From positions 2,666,001 to 2,730,000 of the forward strand of contig NW_027473315.1 of the NCBI RefSeq assembly GCF_050947335.1: a stretch of DNA of 64,000 nt. Reading direction: 5' to 3'. Source of the stretch: Megachile rotundata. Lineage: Eukaryota > Arthropoda > Insecta > Hymenoptera > Megachilidae. The notes beneath the pieces are model-generated. The model had not been told where the DNA came from, did no database searches, and worked only from the letters and a program-made list of their open reading frames with translations. The translations under genes were made by a program, and so were the position numbers. Below are positions 1-15,120 of this stretch, in pieces (positions within the stretch are counted from its first letter, which is position 1; each line of letters opens with the position of its first letter).

Positions 1-98
1 ATGATTGTGATTGTATGATTGTGATTGTATGATTGTGATTGTATGATTGTGAATGTATGATTGTGATTGTATGATAGTGATTGTGTGATTCTGATTGT

Positions 99-154
99 AT
101 GATTGTTTTTGTATGATTGTGATTGTATAGTAGTAATTGTATGATTGTCATCGT
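99..154. repeat. Four-unit 56-bp cassette (first of many)
   Basis: The cassette is ATGATTGTTTTTGT, a canonical unit, ATAGTAGTAATTGT, then a unit ending in CATCGT or CTTCGT. It recurs dozens of times in all families and is densest in A1, with 13 TAGTAG units in the first 2.3 kb by my reading. Minor forms carry TTAGTAA or CAGTAG in the third unit, or GACTTCGT or GCCTTCGT in the fourth. It behaves as an intermediate HOR level between the 14-mer and the kilobase repeats. Confidence 0.88.
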
Positions 155-1176
155 ATGATTGTGATTGTATGATTGTTTTTGTGTGATTGTGATTGTATAG
201 TAGTAATTGTATGATTGTCTTCGTATGATTGTGATCGTATGATTGTCTTCGTATGATTGTGATTGTATTATTGTGATTGTATGATTGTGATTGTATGATT
301 GTGATTGTATGATTGTGAATGTATGATTGTGATTGTATGATTGTGATTGTATGATTGTGATTGTATGATTGTTTTTGTATGATTGTGATTGTATAGTAGT
401 AATTGTATGATTGTCATCGTATGATTGTGATCGTATGATTGTGATTGTATGATTGTGATTGTATGATTGTGATTGTATGATTGTGCCTGTATGATTGTGA
501 TGGTATGATTGTGATTGTATGATTATGATCGTATGATTGTAATTGCATGATCGTGATTGTATGATTGTGATTGTATGATTGTGATTGTATGATTGTGATT
601 ATATTATTGCGATAGTACGATTGTGATTGTATGATTGTGATTGCATGATTGTGATTGTATGATTGTGATTGTATGATTGTGATTGTATGATTGTTTTTGT
701 ATGATTGTGATTGTATAGTAGTAATTGTATGATTGTCATCGTATGATTGTGATTGTATGATTGTTTTTGTATGATTGTGATTGTATAGTAGTAATTGTAT
801 GATTGTCATCGTATGATTGTGATTGTACGATTGTTTTTGTATGATTGTGATTGTATAGTAGTAATTGTATGATTGACTTCGTATGATTGTGATCGTATGA
901 TTGTGATTGTATGATTGTGATTGTATGATTGTTTTTGTATGATTGTGATTGTATAGTAGTAATTCTATGATTGTCATCGTATGATTGTGATTGTATGATT
1001 GTTTTTGTATGATTGTGATTGTATAGTAGTAATTGTATGATTGTCTTCGTATGATTGTGATCGTATGATTGTGATTGTATGATTGTGATTGTATGATTGT
1101 GATTGTATGATTGTGATTGTATCATTGTGATTGTATGATTGTGATCATATGATTGTGATTGTATGATTGTGATTGT

Positions 1177-1190
1177 ATGATTGGTTTTGT
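1177..1190. repeat. Family-A marker unit ATGATTGGTTTTGT (first of 6)
   Basis: Copies start at 1177, 2409, 4229, 19013, 20259 and 22079, each followed by ATGATTGTGGTTGT. The two triplets have nearly identical internal spacing (1,232 and 1,820 bp; 1,246 and 1,820 bp). This shows that A1 and A2 are copies of one larger block, with one 14-bp unit gained or lost. Confidence 0.92.
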
Positions 1191-4100
1191 ATGATTGTGG
1201 TTGTATGATTGTGATTGTATGATTGTGATTGTATGATTGTGATTGTATTATTGTGATTGTATGATTGTGATTGTATGATTGCGATAGTATGATTGTGATT
1301 GTATGATTGCGATAGTATGATTGTGATTGTATGATTGTGATTGTATGATTGTGATTGTATGATTGTGATTGTATGATTGTGATTGTATGATTGTGATTGT
1401 ATGATTGTGATTGTATGATTGAGATTGTATGATTGTGATTGTATTATTGTGATTGTATGATTGTGATTGTATGATTGTGATTGTATGATTGTGATTGTAT
1501 TATTGTGATTGTATGATTGTGATTGTATGATTGTGATTGTATGATTGCGATAGTATGATTGTGATTGTATGATTGTGATTGTATGATTGTGATTGTATGA
1601 TTGCGATAGTATGATTGTGATTGTATGATTGTGATTGTATGATTGTGATTGTATAATTGTGATTGTATGATTGAGATTGTATGATTGTGATTGTATTATT
1701 GTGATTGTATGATTGTGATTGTATGATTGTGATTGTATGATTGTGAATGTATGATTGTGATTGTATGATTGTGATTGTATGATTGTGATTGTATGATTGT
1801 TTTTGTATGATTGTGATTGTATAGTAGTAATTGTATGATTGTCATCGTATGATTGTGATCGTATGATTGTGATTGTATGATTGTGATTGTATGATTGTGA
1901 TTGTATGATTGTGATTGTATGATTGTGATTGTATCATTGTGATTGTATGATTGTGATCATATGATTGTGATTGTATGATTGTGATTGTATGATTGTTTTT
2001 GTATGATTGTGATTGTATAGTAGTAATTGTATGATTGTCATCGTATGATTGTGATTGTACGATTGTTTTTGTATGATTGTGATTGTATAGTAGTAATTGT
2101 ATGATTGACTTCGTATGATTGTGATCGTATGATTGTGATTGTATGATTGTGATTGTATGATTGTTTTTGTATGATTGTGATTGTATAGTAGTAATTCTAT
2201 GATTGTCATCGTATGATTGTGATTGTATGATTGTTTTTGTATGATTGTGATTGTATAGTAGTAATTGTATGATTGTCTTCGTATGATTGTGATCGTATGA
2301 TTGTGATTGTATGATTGTGATTGTATGATTGTGATTGTATGATTGTGATTGTATCATTGTGATTGTATGATTGTGATCATATGATTGTGATTGTATGATT
2401 GTGATTGTATGATTGGTTTTGTATGATTGTGGTTGTATGATTGTGATTGTATGATTGTGATTGTATGATTGTGATTGTATTATTGTGATTGTATGATTGT
2501 GATTGTGTGATTGCGATAGTATGAATGTGATTGTATGATTGCGATAGTATGATTGTGATTGTATGATTGTGATTGTATGATTGTGATTGTATGATTGTGA
2601 TTGTATGATTGTGATTGTATGATTGTGATTGTATGATTGTGATTGTATGATTGAGATTGTATGATTGTGATTGTATTATTGTGATTGTATGATTGTGATT
2701 GTATGATTGTGATTGTATGATTGTGAATGTATGATTGTGATTGTATGATTGTGATTGTATGATTGTGATTGTATGATTGTGATTGTATGATTGTGATTGT
2801 ATCATTGTGATTGTATGGTTGTGATCATATGATTGTGATTGTATGATTGTGATTGTATGATTGTTTTTGTATGATTGTGATTGTATGATTGTGATTGTAT
2901 GATTGTGATTGTATTATTGTGATTGTATGATTGTGATTGTATGATTGTGATTGTATGATTGCGATAGTATGATTGTGATTGTATGATTGTGATTGTATGA
3001 TTGTGATTGTATGATTGCGATAGTATGATTGTGATTGTATGATTGTGATTGTATGATTGTGATTGTATAATTGTGATTGTATGATTGAGATTGTATGATT
3101 GTGATTGTATTATTGTGATTGTATGATTGTGATTGTATGATTGTGATTGTATGATTGTGATTGTATGATTGTGAATGTATGATTGTGATTGTATGATAGT
3201 GATTGTGTGATTCTGATTGTATGATTGTTTTTGTATGATTGTGATTGTATAGTAGTAATTGTATGATTGTCATCGTATGATTGTGATTGTATGATTGTTT
3301 TTGTGTGATTGTGATTGTATAGTAGTAATTGTATGATTGTCTTCGTATGATTGTGATCGTATGATTGTCTTCGTATGATTGTGATCGTATGATAGTGATT
3401 GTATGATTGTGATTGTATGATTGTGATTGTATGATTGTGATTGTATCATTGTGATTGTATGATTGTGATTATATGATTGTCATTGCATGATTGTTTTTGT
3501 ATGATTGTGATTGTATGATTGTGATTGTATGATTGTGCCTGTATGATTGTGATGGTATGATTGTGATTGTATGATTATGATCGTATGATTGTAATTGCAT
3601 GATCGTGATTGTATGATTGTGATTGTATGATTGTGATTGTATGATTGTGATTATATTATTGCGATAGTACGATTTTGATTGTATGATTGTGATTGCATGA
3701 TTGTGATTGTATGATTGTGATTGTATGATTGTGATTGTATGATTGTTTTTGTATGATTGTGATTGTATAGTAGTAATTGTATGATTGTCATCGTATGATT
3801 GTGATTGTATGATTGTTTTTGTATGATTGTGATTGTATAGTAGTAATTGTATGATTGTCATCGTATGATTGTGATTGTACGATTGTTTTTGTATGATTGT
3901 GATTGTATAGTAGTAATTGTATGATTGACTTCGTATGATTGTGATCGTATGATTGTGATTGTATGATTGTGATTGTATGATTGTTTTTGTATGATTGTGA
4001 TTGTATAGTAGTAATTCTATGATTGTCATCGTATGATTGTGATTGTATGATTGTTTTTGTATGATTGTGATTGTATAGTAGTAATTGTATGATTGTCTTC

Positions 4101-5558
4101 GTATGATTGTGATCGTATGATTGTGATTGTATGATTGTGATTGTATGATTGTGATTGTATGATTGTGATTGTATCATTGTGATTGTATGATTGTGATCAT
4201 ATGATTGTGATTGTATGATTGTGATTGTATGATTGGTTTTGTATGATTGTGGTTGTATGATTGTGATTGTATGATTGTGATTGTATGATTGTGATTGTAT
4301 TATTGTGATTGTATGATTGTGATTGTATGATTGCGATAGTATGATTGTGATTGTATGATTGCGATAGTATGATTGTGATTGTATGATTGTGATTGTATGA
4401 TTGTGATTGTATGATTGTGATTGTATGATTGTGATTGTATGATTGTGATTGTATGATTGTGATTGTATGATTGAGATTGTATGATTGTGATTGTATTATT
4501 GTGATTGTATGATTGTGATTGTATGATTGTGATTGTATGATTGTGAATGTATGATTGTGATTGTATGATTGTGATTGTATGATTGTGATTGTATGATTGT
4601 GATTGTATGATTGTGATTGTATCATTGTGATTGTATGGTTGTGATCATATGATTGTGATTGTATGATTGTGATTGTATGATTGTTTTTGTATGATTGTGA
4701 TTGTATGATTGCGATAGTATGATTGTGATTGTATGATTGTGATTGTATGATTGTGATTATATTATTGCGATAGTACGATTGTGATTGTATGATTGTGATT
4801 GCATGATTGTGATTGTATGATTGTGATTGTATGATTGTGATTGTATGATTGTTTTTGTATGATTGTGATTGTATAGTAGTAATTGTATGATTGTCATCGT
4901 ATGATTGTGATTGTATGATTGTTTTTGTATGATTGTGATTGTATAGTAGTAATTGTATGATTGTCATCGTATGATTGTGATTGTATGATTGTGATTGTAT
5001 AGTAGTAATTGTATGATTGTCTTCGTATGATTGTGATCGTATGATTGTGATTGTATGATTGTGATTGTATGATTGTGATTGTATGATTGTGATTGTATGA
5101 TTGTAATTGTATGATTGAGATTGTATGATTGTGATTGTATTATTGTGATTGTATGATTGTGATTGTATGATTGTGATTGTATGATTGTGAATGTATGATT
5201 GTGATTGTATGATTGTGATTGTATGATTGTGATTGTATGATTGTTTTTGTATGATTGTGATTGTATAGTAGTAATTGTATGATTGTCATCGTATGATTGT
5301 GATTGTATGATTGTTTTTGTATGATTGTGTTTGTATAGTAGTAATTGTATGATTGTCTTCGTATGATTGTGATCGTATGATTGTGATCGTATGATTGTGA
5401 TTATATGATTGTGATTGTATCATTGTGATTGAATGATTGTGAGCGTATGATTGTGAGTGTATGATTGTGATTGTATGATTGTTTTTGTATGATTGTGATT
5501 GTATGATTGTGATCGTACGATTGTGATCGTATGATTGTGATTGTATGATTGTGATCGT

Positions 5559-5586
5559 TTGATTGTGGTTGTATAATTATGGTTCT
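5559..5586. repeat. Family-B marker pair TTGATTGTGGTTGT then ATAATTATGGTTCT (first of 16)
   Basis: These two adjacent variant units are found together at 5559, 7379, 10221, 12181, 24207, 27091, 28939, 38107, 39745, 41579, 48340, 52148, 52204, 53408, 55732 and 60674. The preceding unit usually ends in GATCGT (GATCCT at 7379). The copies at 48340 and 60674 lie inside family-C blocks and mark B-to-C patches. Differences between start positions are whole multiples of 14 once the two short units are allowed for. Confidence 0.9.
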
Positions 5587-6146
5587 ATAATTGTGATTGT
5601 ATGATTGTTCTTGTATGATTATGATCATATGATTGTAATTGCATGATTGTGATTGTATGATTGTGATTGTAGGATTGTGATTGTATGATTGTGATTGTAT
5701 GATTGCGATAGTAGGATTGCGATTGTATGATTGTGATTGTATGATTGTGATTGTATGATTGTGATTGTATGATTGCGATAGTATGATTGTGATTGTATGA
5801 TTGTGATTGTATGATTGTGATTGTACGATTGTGATTGTATGATTGTGATTGTATGATTGTGATTGTATGATTGTTTTTGTATGATTGTGATTGTATAGTA
5901 GTAATTGTATGATTGTCATCGTATGATTGTCATTGTATGATTGTGATTGTATCATTGTGATTGAATGATTGTGAGTGTATGATTGCGATTGTATGATTGC
6001 GATCGTATGATTGTGATTGTTTGATTGCGATTGTATGATTGTGATTGTATGATTGTGATTGTATGATTGTGATTGTATGATTGTGATTGTATGATTGTGA
6101 TTGTATGATTGTGATTGTATGATTGTGATTGTATGATTGTGATTGT

Positions 6147-6160
6147 AAGATGGCGCGTGT
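6147..6160. repeat. Diverged anchor unit AAGATGGCGCGTGT (first of 21 copies)
   Basis: This is the most diverged recurrent unit. It differs from the canonical 14-mer at several positions, is GC-richer and carries two CpG sites, yet is exactly 14 bp long and in register. Copies start at 6147, 7967, 9003, 10781, 13091, 14295, 15121, 15513, 16143, 16381, 24809, 25775, 28015, 29527, 31193, 38709, 40319, 42167, 44154, 53898 and 56334. All are followed by ATGATTGAGATTGT, or ATGATTGAGCTTGT at 15513, and then ACGATTGTGATTGT. Downstream units split the copies into subtypes: a TCGATCGCG form (6147, 9003, 14295, 24809, 38709, 40319, 53898), a TTTTCGATTGCG form, and an intermediate form (31193, 44154). 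It marks family B. Confidence 0.93.
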
Positions 6161-9100
6161 ATGATTGAGATTGTACGATTGTGATTGTATGATTGTGATC
6201 ATATGGTTCTGATTGTTCGATCGCGATTGTACGATTGTGATTGCATGATTGTGATTGCATGATTGTTTTTGTATGATTGTGATTCTATGATTCTGATTTT
6301 ATGATTGTGCCTGCATGATTGTGATGGTATGATTGTGATTGTATGATTGCGATTGTATGATTGCAATTTTATGAGTGTGATTATATGATTATGATTGTAT
6401 GATTGTGATTGTATGATTGTGATTGTATGATTGTGATTGTATGATTGTGATTGTATGATTGTTTTTGTATGATTGTGATTGTATGATTGTGATTGTATGA
6501 TTGTGATTGTATGATTGTGATTGCATGATTGTGATTGAATGATTGTGATTGTATGATTGTGATTGTACGATTGTGATTGTATGATTGCGATATTATGATT
6601 GTGATTGTATGATTGTGATTGTATGATTGTGATTGTATGATTGTGATTGTATGATTGTGATTGTATGATTGTGATTGTATGATTGTGATTGTATGATTGT
6701 GATTGTATGATTGTGATTGTATGATTGTGATTGTATGATTGTGATTGTATGATTGCGATTGTATGATTGTGATTGTATGATTGACATTGTATGATTGTGA
6801 TTGTATTATTGTGGTTGTATGATTGTGATTGTATGATTGTGATTGTATGACTGTGAATGTATGATTGTGATTGTATGATTGTGATTGTATGATTGTGATT
6901 GTATGATTGTGATTTTATGGTTGTTTTTGTATGATTGTGATTGTATAGTAGTAATTGTATGATTGTCATCGTATGATTGTGATTGTATGATTGTGATTGT
7001 ATGATTGAGATTGTATGATTGTGATTGTATTATTGTGGTTGTATGATTGTGATTGTATGATTGTGATTGTATGATTGTGAATGTATGATTGTGATTGTAT
7101 GATTGTGATTGTATGATTGTGATTGTATGATTGTGATTGTATGATTGTGATTGTATCATTGTGATTGAATGATTGTGAGCGTATGATTGTGAGTGTATGA
7201 TTGTGATCGTATGATTGTGATTGTATGATTGTGATTGTATCATTGTGATTGAATGATTGTGAGCGTATGATTGTGAGTGTATGATTGTGATTGTATGATT
7301 GTTTTTGTATGATTGCGATTGTATGATTGTGATCGTACGATTGTGATCGTATGATTGTGATTGTATGATTGTGATCCTTTGATTGTGGTTGTATAATTAT
7401 GGTTCTATTATTGTGATTGTATGATTGTTCTTGTATGATTATGATCATATGATTGTAATTGCATGATTGTGATTGTATGATTGTGATTGTATGATTGTGA
7501 TTGTATGATTGTGATTGTATGATTGTGATTGTATGATTGTGATTGTATGATTATGATCGTATGATTGTAATTGCATGATCGTGATTGTATGATTGTGATT
7601 GTATGATTGCGATAGTATGATTGTGATTGTATGATTGTGATTGTATGATTGTGATTGTACGATTGTGATTGTATGATTGTGATTGTATGATTGTGATTGT
7701 ATGATTGTTTTTGTATGATTGTGATTGTATAGTAGTAATTGTATGATTGTCATCGTATGATTGTCATTGTATGATTGTGATTGTATCATTGTGATTGAAT
7801 GATTGTGAGTGTATGATTGCGATTGTATGATTGCGATCGTATGATTGTGATTGTTTGATTGCGATTGTATGATTGTGATTGTATGATTGTGATTGTATGA
7901 TTGTGATTGTATGATTGTGATTGTATGATTGTGATTGTATGATTGTGATTGTATGATTGTGATTGTAAGATGGCGCGTGTATGATTGAGATTGTACGATT
8001 GTGATTGTATGATTGTGATCATATGGTTCTGATTTTTCGATTGCGATTGTACGATTGTGATTGCATGATCGTGATTGCATGATTGTTTTTGTATGATTGT
8101 GATTCTATGATTCTGATTTTATGATTGTGCCTGCATGATTGTGATGGTATGATTGTGATTGTATGATTGCGATTGTATGATTGCAATTTTATGAGTGTGA
8201 TTATATGATTATGATTGTATGATTGTGATTGTATGATTGTGATTGTATGATTGTTTTTGTATGATTGTGATTGTATAGTAGTAATTGTATGATTGTCATC
8301 GTATGATTGTGATTGTATGATTGTTTTTGTATGATTGTGATTGTATAGTAGTAATTGTATGATTGACTTCGTATGATTGTGATCGTATGATTGTGATTGT
8401 ATGATTGTGATTGTATGATTGTTTTTGTATGATTGTGATTGTATATTAGTAATTGTATGGTTGTCATCGTATGATTGTAATTGTATGATTGTTTTTGTAT
8501 GATTGTGATTGTATAGTAGTAATTGTATGATTGTCTTCGTATGATTGTGATCGTATGATTGTGATTGTATGATTGTGATTGTGTGATTGTGATTGTATGA
8601 TTGTGATTGTATCATTGTGATTGTATGATTGTGATCATATGATTGTGATCATATGATTGTGATTGTATGATTGTGATTGTATGATTGTTTTTGTATGATT
8701 GTGATTGTATGATTGCGATTGTATGATTGTGATTGTATGATTGTGATTGTATTATTGTGATTGTATGATTGTGATTGTATGATTGCGATAGTATGATTGT
8801 GATTGTATGATTGTGATTGTATGATTGTGATTGTATGATTGTGATTGTATGATTGTGATTGTATGATTGTGATTGTATGATTGTGATTGTATGATTGTGA
8901 TTGTATGATTGTGATTGTATGATTTTGATTATAGGATTGTGATTGTATGATTGTGATTGTATGATTGTGATTGTATGATTGTGATTGTATGATTGTGATT
9001 GCAAGATGGCGCGTGTATGATTGAGATTGTACGATTGTGATTGTATGATTGTGATCATATGGTTCTGATTGTTCGATCGCGATTGTACGATTGTGATTGC

Positions 9101-12100
9101 ATGATTGTGATTGCATGATTGTTTTTGTATGATTGTGATTCTATGATTCTGATTTTATGATTGTGCCTGCATGATTGTGATGGTATGATTGTGATTGTAT
9201 GATTGCGATTGTATGATTGCAATTTTATGAGTGTGATTATATGATTATGATTGTATGATTGTGATTGTATGATTGTGATTGTATGATTGTGATTGTATGA
9301 TTGTGATTGTATGATTGTTTTTGTATGATTGTGATTGTATGATTGTGATTGTATGATTGTGATTGTATGATTGTGATTGCATGATTGTGATTGAATGATT
9401 GTGATTGTATGATTGTGATTGTACGATTGTGATTGTATGATTGCGATATTATGATTGTGATTGTATGATTGTGATTGTATGATTGTGATTGTATGATTGT
9501 GATTGTATGATTGTGATTGTATGATTGTGATTGTATGATTGTGATTGTATGATTGTGATTGTATGATTGTGATTGTATGATTGTGATTGTATGATTGCGA
9601 TTGTATGATTGTGATTGTATGATTGACATTGTATGATTGTGATTGTATTATTGTGGTTGTATGATTGTGATTGTATGATTGTGATTGTATGATTGTGAAT
9701 GTATGATTGTGATTGTATGATTGTGATTGTATGATTGTGATTGTATGATTGTGATTTTATGGTTGTTTTTGTATGATTGTGATTGTATAGTAGTAATTGT
9801 ATGATTGTCATCGTATGATCGTGATTGTATGATTGTGATTGTATGATTGAGATTGTATGATTGTGATTGTATTATTGTGGTTGTATGATTGTGATTGTAT
9901 GATTGTGATTGTATGATTGTGAATGTATGATTGTGATTGTATGATTGTGATTGTATGATTGTGATTGTATGATTGTGATTGTATGATTGTGATTGTATCA
10001 TTGTGATTGAATGATTGTGAGCGTATGATTGTGAGTGTATGATTGTGATCGTATGATTGTGATTGTATGATTGTGATTGTATCATTGTGATTGAATGATT
10101 GTGAGCGTATGATTGTGAGTGTATGATTGTGATTGTATGATTGTTTTTGTATGATTGCGATTGTATGATTGTGATCGTACGATTGTGATCGTATGATTGT
10201 GATTGTATGATTGTGATCGTTTGATTGTGGTTGTATAATTATGGTTCTATTATTGTGATTGTATGATTGTTCTTGTATGATTATGATCATATGATTGTAA
10301 TTGCATGATTGTGATTGTATGATTGTGATTGTATGATTGTGATTGTATGATTGTGATTGTATGATTGCGATAGTAGGATTGTGATTGTATGATTGTGATT
10401 GTATGATTGTGATTGTATGATTGTGATTGTATGATTGCGATAGTGTGATTGTGATTGTATGATTGTGATTGTATGATTGTGATTGTACGATTGTGATTGT
10501 ATGATTGTGATTGTATGATTGTGATTGTATGATTATTTTTGTATGATTGTGATTGTATAGTAGTAATTGTATGATTGTCATCGTATGATTGTCATTGTAT
10601 GATTGTGATTGTATCATTGTGATTGAATGATTGTGAGTGTATGATTGCGATTGTATGATTGCGATCGTATGATTGTGATTGTTTGATTGCGATTGTATGA
10701 TTGTGATTGTATGATTGTGATTGTATGATTGTGATTGTATGATTGTGATTGTATGATTGTGATTGTATGATTGTGATTGTAAGATGGCGCGTGTATGATT
10801 GAGATTGTACGATTGTGATTGTATGATTGTGATCATATGGTTCTGATTTTTCGATTGCGATTGTACGATTGTGATTGCATGATTGTGATTGCATGATTGT
10901 TTTTGTATGATTGTGATTCTATGATTCTGATTTTATGATTGTGCCTGCATGATTGTGATGGTATGATTGTGATTGTATGATTGCGATTGTATGATTGCAA
11001 TTTTATGAGTGTGATTATATGATTATGATTGTATGATTGTGATTGTATGATTGTGATTGTATGATTGTTTTTGTATGATTGTGATTGTATAGTAGTAATT
11101 GTATGATTGTCATCGTATGATTGTGATTGTATGATTGTTTTTGTATGATTGTGATTGTACAGTAGTAATTGTATGATTGACTTCGTATGATTGTGATCGT
11201 ATGATTGTGATTGTATGATTGTGATTGTATGATTGTTTTTGTATGATTGTGATTGTATATTAGTAATTGTATGGTTGTCATCGTACGATTGTAATTGTAT
11301 GATTGTTTTTGTATGATTGTGATTGTATAGTAGTAATTGTATGATTGTCTTCGTATGATTGTGATCGTATGATTGTGATTGTATGATTGTGATTGTGTGA
11401 TTGTGATTGTATGATTGTGATTGTATCATTGTGATTGTATGATTGTGATCATATGATTGTGATCATATGATTGTGATTGTATGATTGTGATTGTATGATT
11501 GTTTTTGTATGATTGTGATTGTATGATTGCGATTGTATGATTGTGATTGTATGATTGTGATTGTATTATTGTGATTGTATGATTGTGATTGTATGATTGC
11601 GATAGTATGATTGTGATTGTATGATTGTGATTGTATGATTGTGATTGTATGATTGTGATTGTATGATTGTGATTGTATGATTGTGATTGTATGATTGTGA
11701 TTGTATGATTGTGATTGTATGATTGTAATTGTATGATTGAGATTGTATGATTGTGATTGTATTATTGTGATTGTATGATTGTGATTGTATGATTGTGATT
11801 GTATGATTGTGAATGTATGATTGTGATTGTATGATTGTGATTGTATGATTGTGATTGTATGATTGTTTTTGTATGATTGTGATTGTATAGTAGTAATTGT
11901 ATGATTGTCATCGTATGATTGTGATTGTATGATTGTTTTTGTATGATTGTGATTGTATAGTAGTAATTGTATGATTGTCTTCGTATGATTGTGATCGTAT
12001 GATTGTGATCGTATGATTGTGATTATATGATTGTGATTGTATCATTGTGATTGAATGATTGTGAGCGTATGATTGTGAGTGTATGATTGTGATTGTATGA

Positions 12101-15100
12101 TTGTTTTTGTATGATTGTGATTGTATGATTGTGATCGTACGATTGTGATCGTATGATTGTGATTGTATGATTGTGATCGTTTGATTGTGGTTGTATAATT
12201 ATGGTTCTATTATTGTGAATGTATGATTGTTCTTGTATGATTATGATCATATGATTGTAATTGCATGATTGTGATTGTATGATTGTGATTGTATGATTGT
12301 GATTGTATGATTGTGATTGTATGATTGCGATAGTATGATTGTGATTGTATGATTGTGATTGTATGATTGTGATTGTATGATTGTGATTGTATGATTGTGA
12401 TTGTATGATTGCGATAGTATGATTGTGATTGTATGATTGTGATTGTATGATTGTGATTGTACGATTGTGATTGTATGATTGTGATTGTATGATTGTGATT
12501 GTATGATTGTTTTTGTATGTTTGTGATTGTATAGTAGTAATTGTATGATTGTCATCGTATGATTGTCATTGTATGATTGTGATTGTATCATTGTGATTGA
12601 ATGATTGTGAGTGTATGATTGCGATTGTATGATTGCGATCGTATGATTGTGATTGTTTGATTGCGATTGTATGATTGTGATTGTATGATTGTGATTGTAT
12701 GATTTTGATTGTATGATTGTGATTGTATGATTGTGATTGTATGATTGTGATTGTATGATTGCGATAGTGTGATTGTGATTGTATGATTGTGATTGTATGA
12801 TTGTGATTGTACGATTGTGATTGTATGATTGTGATTGTATGATTGTGATTGTATGATTATTTTTGTATGATTGTGATTGTATAGTAGTAATTGTATGATT
12901 GTCATCGTATGATTGTCATTGTATGATTGTGATTGTATCATTGTGATTGAATGATTGTGAGTGTATGATTGCGATTGTATGATTGCGATCGTATGATTGT
13001 GATTGTTTGATTGCGATTGTATGATTGTGATTGTATGATTGTGATTGTATGATTGTGATTGTATGATTGTGATTGTATGATTGTGATTGTAAGATGGCGC
13101 GTGTATGATTGAGATTGTACGATTGTGATTGTATGATTGTGATCATATGGTTCTGATTTTTCGATTGCGATTGTACGATTGTGATTGCATGATTGTGATT
13201 GCATGATTGTTTTTGTATGATTGTGATTCTATGATTCTGATTTTATGATTGTGCCTGCATGATTGTGATGGTATGATTGTGATTGTATGATTGCGATTGT
13301 ATGATTGCAATTTTATGAGTGTGATTATATGATTATGATTGTATGATTGTGATTGTATGATTGTGATTGTATGATTGTTTTTGTATGATTGTGATTGTAT
13401 AGTAGTAATTGTATGATTGTCATCGTATGATTGTGATTGTATGATTGTTTTTGTATGATTGTGATTGTACAGTAGTAATTGTATGATTGACTTCGTATGA
13501 TTGTGATCGTATGATTGTGATTGTATGATTGCGATATTATGATTGTGATTGTATGATTGTGATTGTATGATTGTGATTGTATGATTGTGATTGTATGATT
13601 GTGATTGTATGATTGTGATTGTATGATTGAGATTGTATCATTGTGATTGTATTATTGTGGTTGTATGATTGTGATTGTATGATTGTGATTGTATGATTGT
13701 TTTTGTATGATTGTGATTGTATATTAGTAATTGTATGGTTGTCATCGTATGATTGTAATTGTATGATTGTTTTTGTATGATTGTGATTGTATCGTAGTAA
13801 TTGTATGATTGTCTTCGTATGATTGTGATCGTATGATTGTGATTGTATGATTGTGATTGTGTGATTGTGATTGTATGATTGTGATTGTATCATTGTGATT
13901 GTATGATTGTGATCATATGATTGTGATCATATGATTGTGATTGTATGATTGTGATTGTATGATTGTTTTTGTATGATTGTGATTGTATGATTGCGATTGT
14001 ATGATTGTGATTGTATGATTGTGATTGTATTATTGTGATTGTATGATTGTGATTGTATGATTGCGATAGTATGATTGTGATTGTATGATTGTGATTGTAT
14101 GATTGTGATTGTATGATTGTGATTGTATGATTGTGATTGTATGATTGTGATTGTATGATTGTGATTGTATGATTGTGATTGTATGATTGTGATTGTATGA
14201 TTGTGATTGTATGATTTTGATTGTATGATTGTGATTGTATGATTGTGATTGTATGATTGTGATTGTATGATTGTGATTGTATGATTGTGATTGCAAGATG
14301 GCGCGTGTATGATTGAGATTGTACGATTGTGATTGTATGATTGTGATCATATGGTTCTGATTGTTCGATCGCGATTGTACGATTGTGATTGCATGATTGT
14401 GATTGCATGATTGTTTTTGTATGATTGTGATTCTATGATTCTGATTTTATGATTGTGCCTGCATGATTGTGATGGTATGATTGTGATTGTATGATTGCGA
14501 TTGTATGATTGCAATTTTATGAGTGTGATTATATGATTATGATTGTATGATTGTGATTGTATGATTGTGATTGTATGATTGTGATTGTATGATTGTGATT
14601 GTATGATTGTGATTGCATGATTGTGATTGAATGATTGTGATTGTATGATTGTGATTGTACGATTGTGATTGTATGATTGCGATATTATGATTGTGATTGT
14701 ATGATTGTGATTGTATGATTGTGATTGTATGATTGTGATTGTATGATTGTGATTGTATGATTGTGATTGTATGATTGTGATTGTATGATTGTGATTGTAT
14801 GATTGTGATTGTATGATTGCGATTGTATGATTGTGATTGTATGATTGACATTGTATGATTGTGATTGTATTATTGTGGTTGTATGATTGTGATTGTATGA
14901 TTGTGATTGTATGATTGTGAATGTATGATTGTGATTGTATGATTGTGATTGTATGATTGTGATTGTATTATTGTGATTGTATGATTGCGATAGTAGGATT
15001 GTGATTGTATGATTGTGATTGTATGATTGTGATTGTATGATTGTGATTGTATGATTGCGATAGTATGATTGTGATTGTATGATTGTGATTGTACGATTGT

Positions 15101-15120
15101 GATTGTACGATTGTGATTGT

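Larger units (their letters stand above)
1..5390. repeat. HOR family A, block A1
   Basis: This block is rich in the 56-bp TTTTT/TAGTAG cassette and contains three copies of the family-A unit ATGATTGGTTTTGT (starting at 1177, 2409 and 4229), each followed by ATGATTGTGGTTGT. A segment from about 0.41 to 1.45 kb recurs at about 3.46-4.5 kb with an offset of 3,052 bp (218 units), so an HOR of about 3 kb is present nearly twice. The variant pair GATAGTG then GTGATTCTG near 73 recurs near 3195, five units off the same spacing, which shows whole-unit gain or loss between copies. The left end is cut by the window and the right edge, near 5.39 kb, is approximate. No gene is present. Confidence 0.85.

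Noticed and set aside
220..260. CENP-B box in cassette junctions containing CTTCGTATGATT
   Set aside because: The first half fits the NTTCGNNNNANN pattern, but the required CGGG is GTGA here, leaving 6 of 9 essential bases. The TTCGATCGCG stretches of family B fail at the central A as well.
6147..6160. AAGATGGCGCGTGT as a YY1 or other factor site, or a remnant of inserted foreign DNA
   Set aside because: The AAGATGGC core resembles a YY1 site (AAGATGGCGGC), but the rest does not complete it. The unit is exactly 14 bp and in phase, so it is better read as a diverged repeat unit than an insertion.
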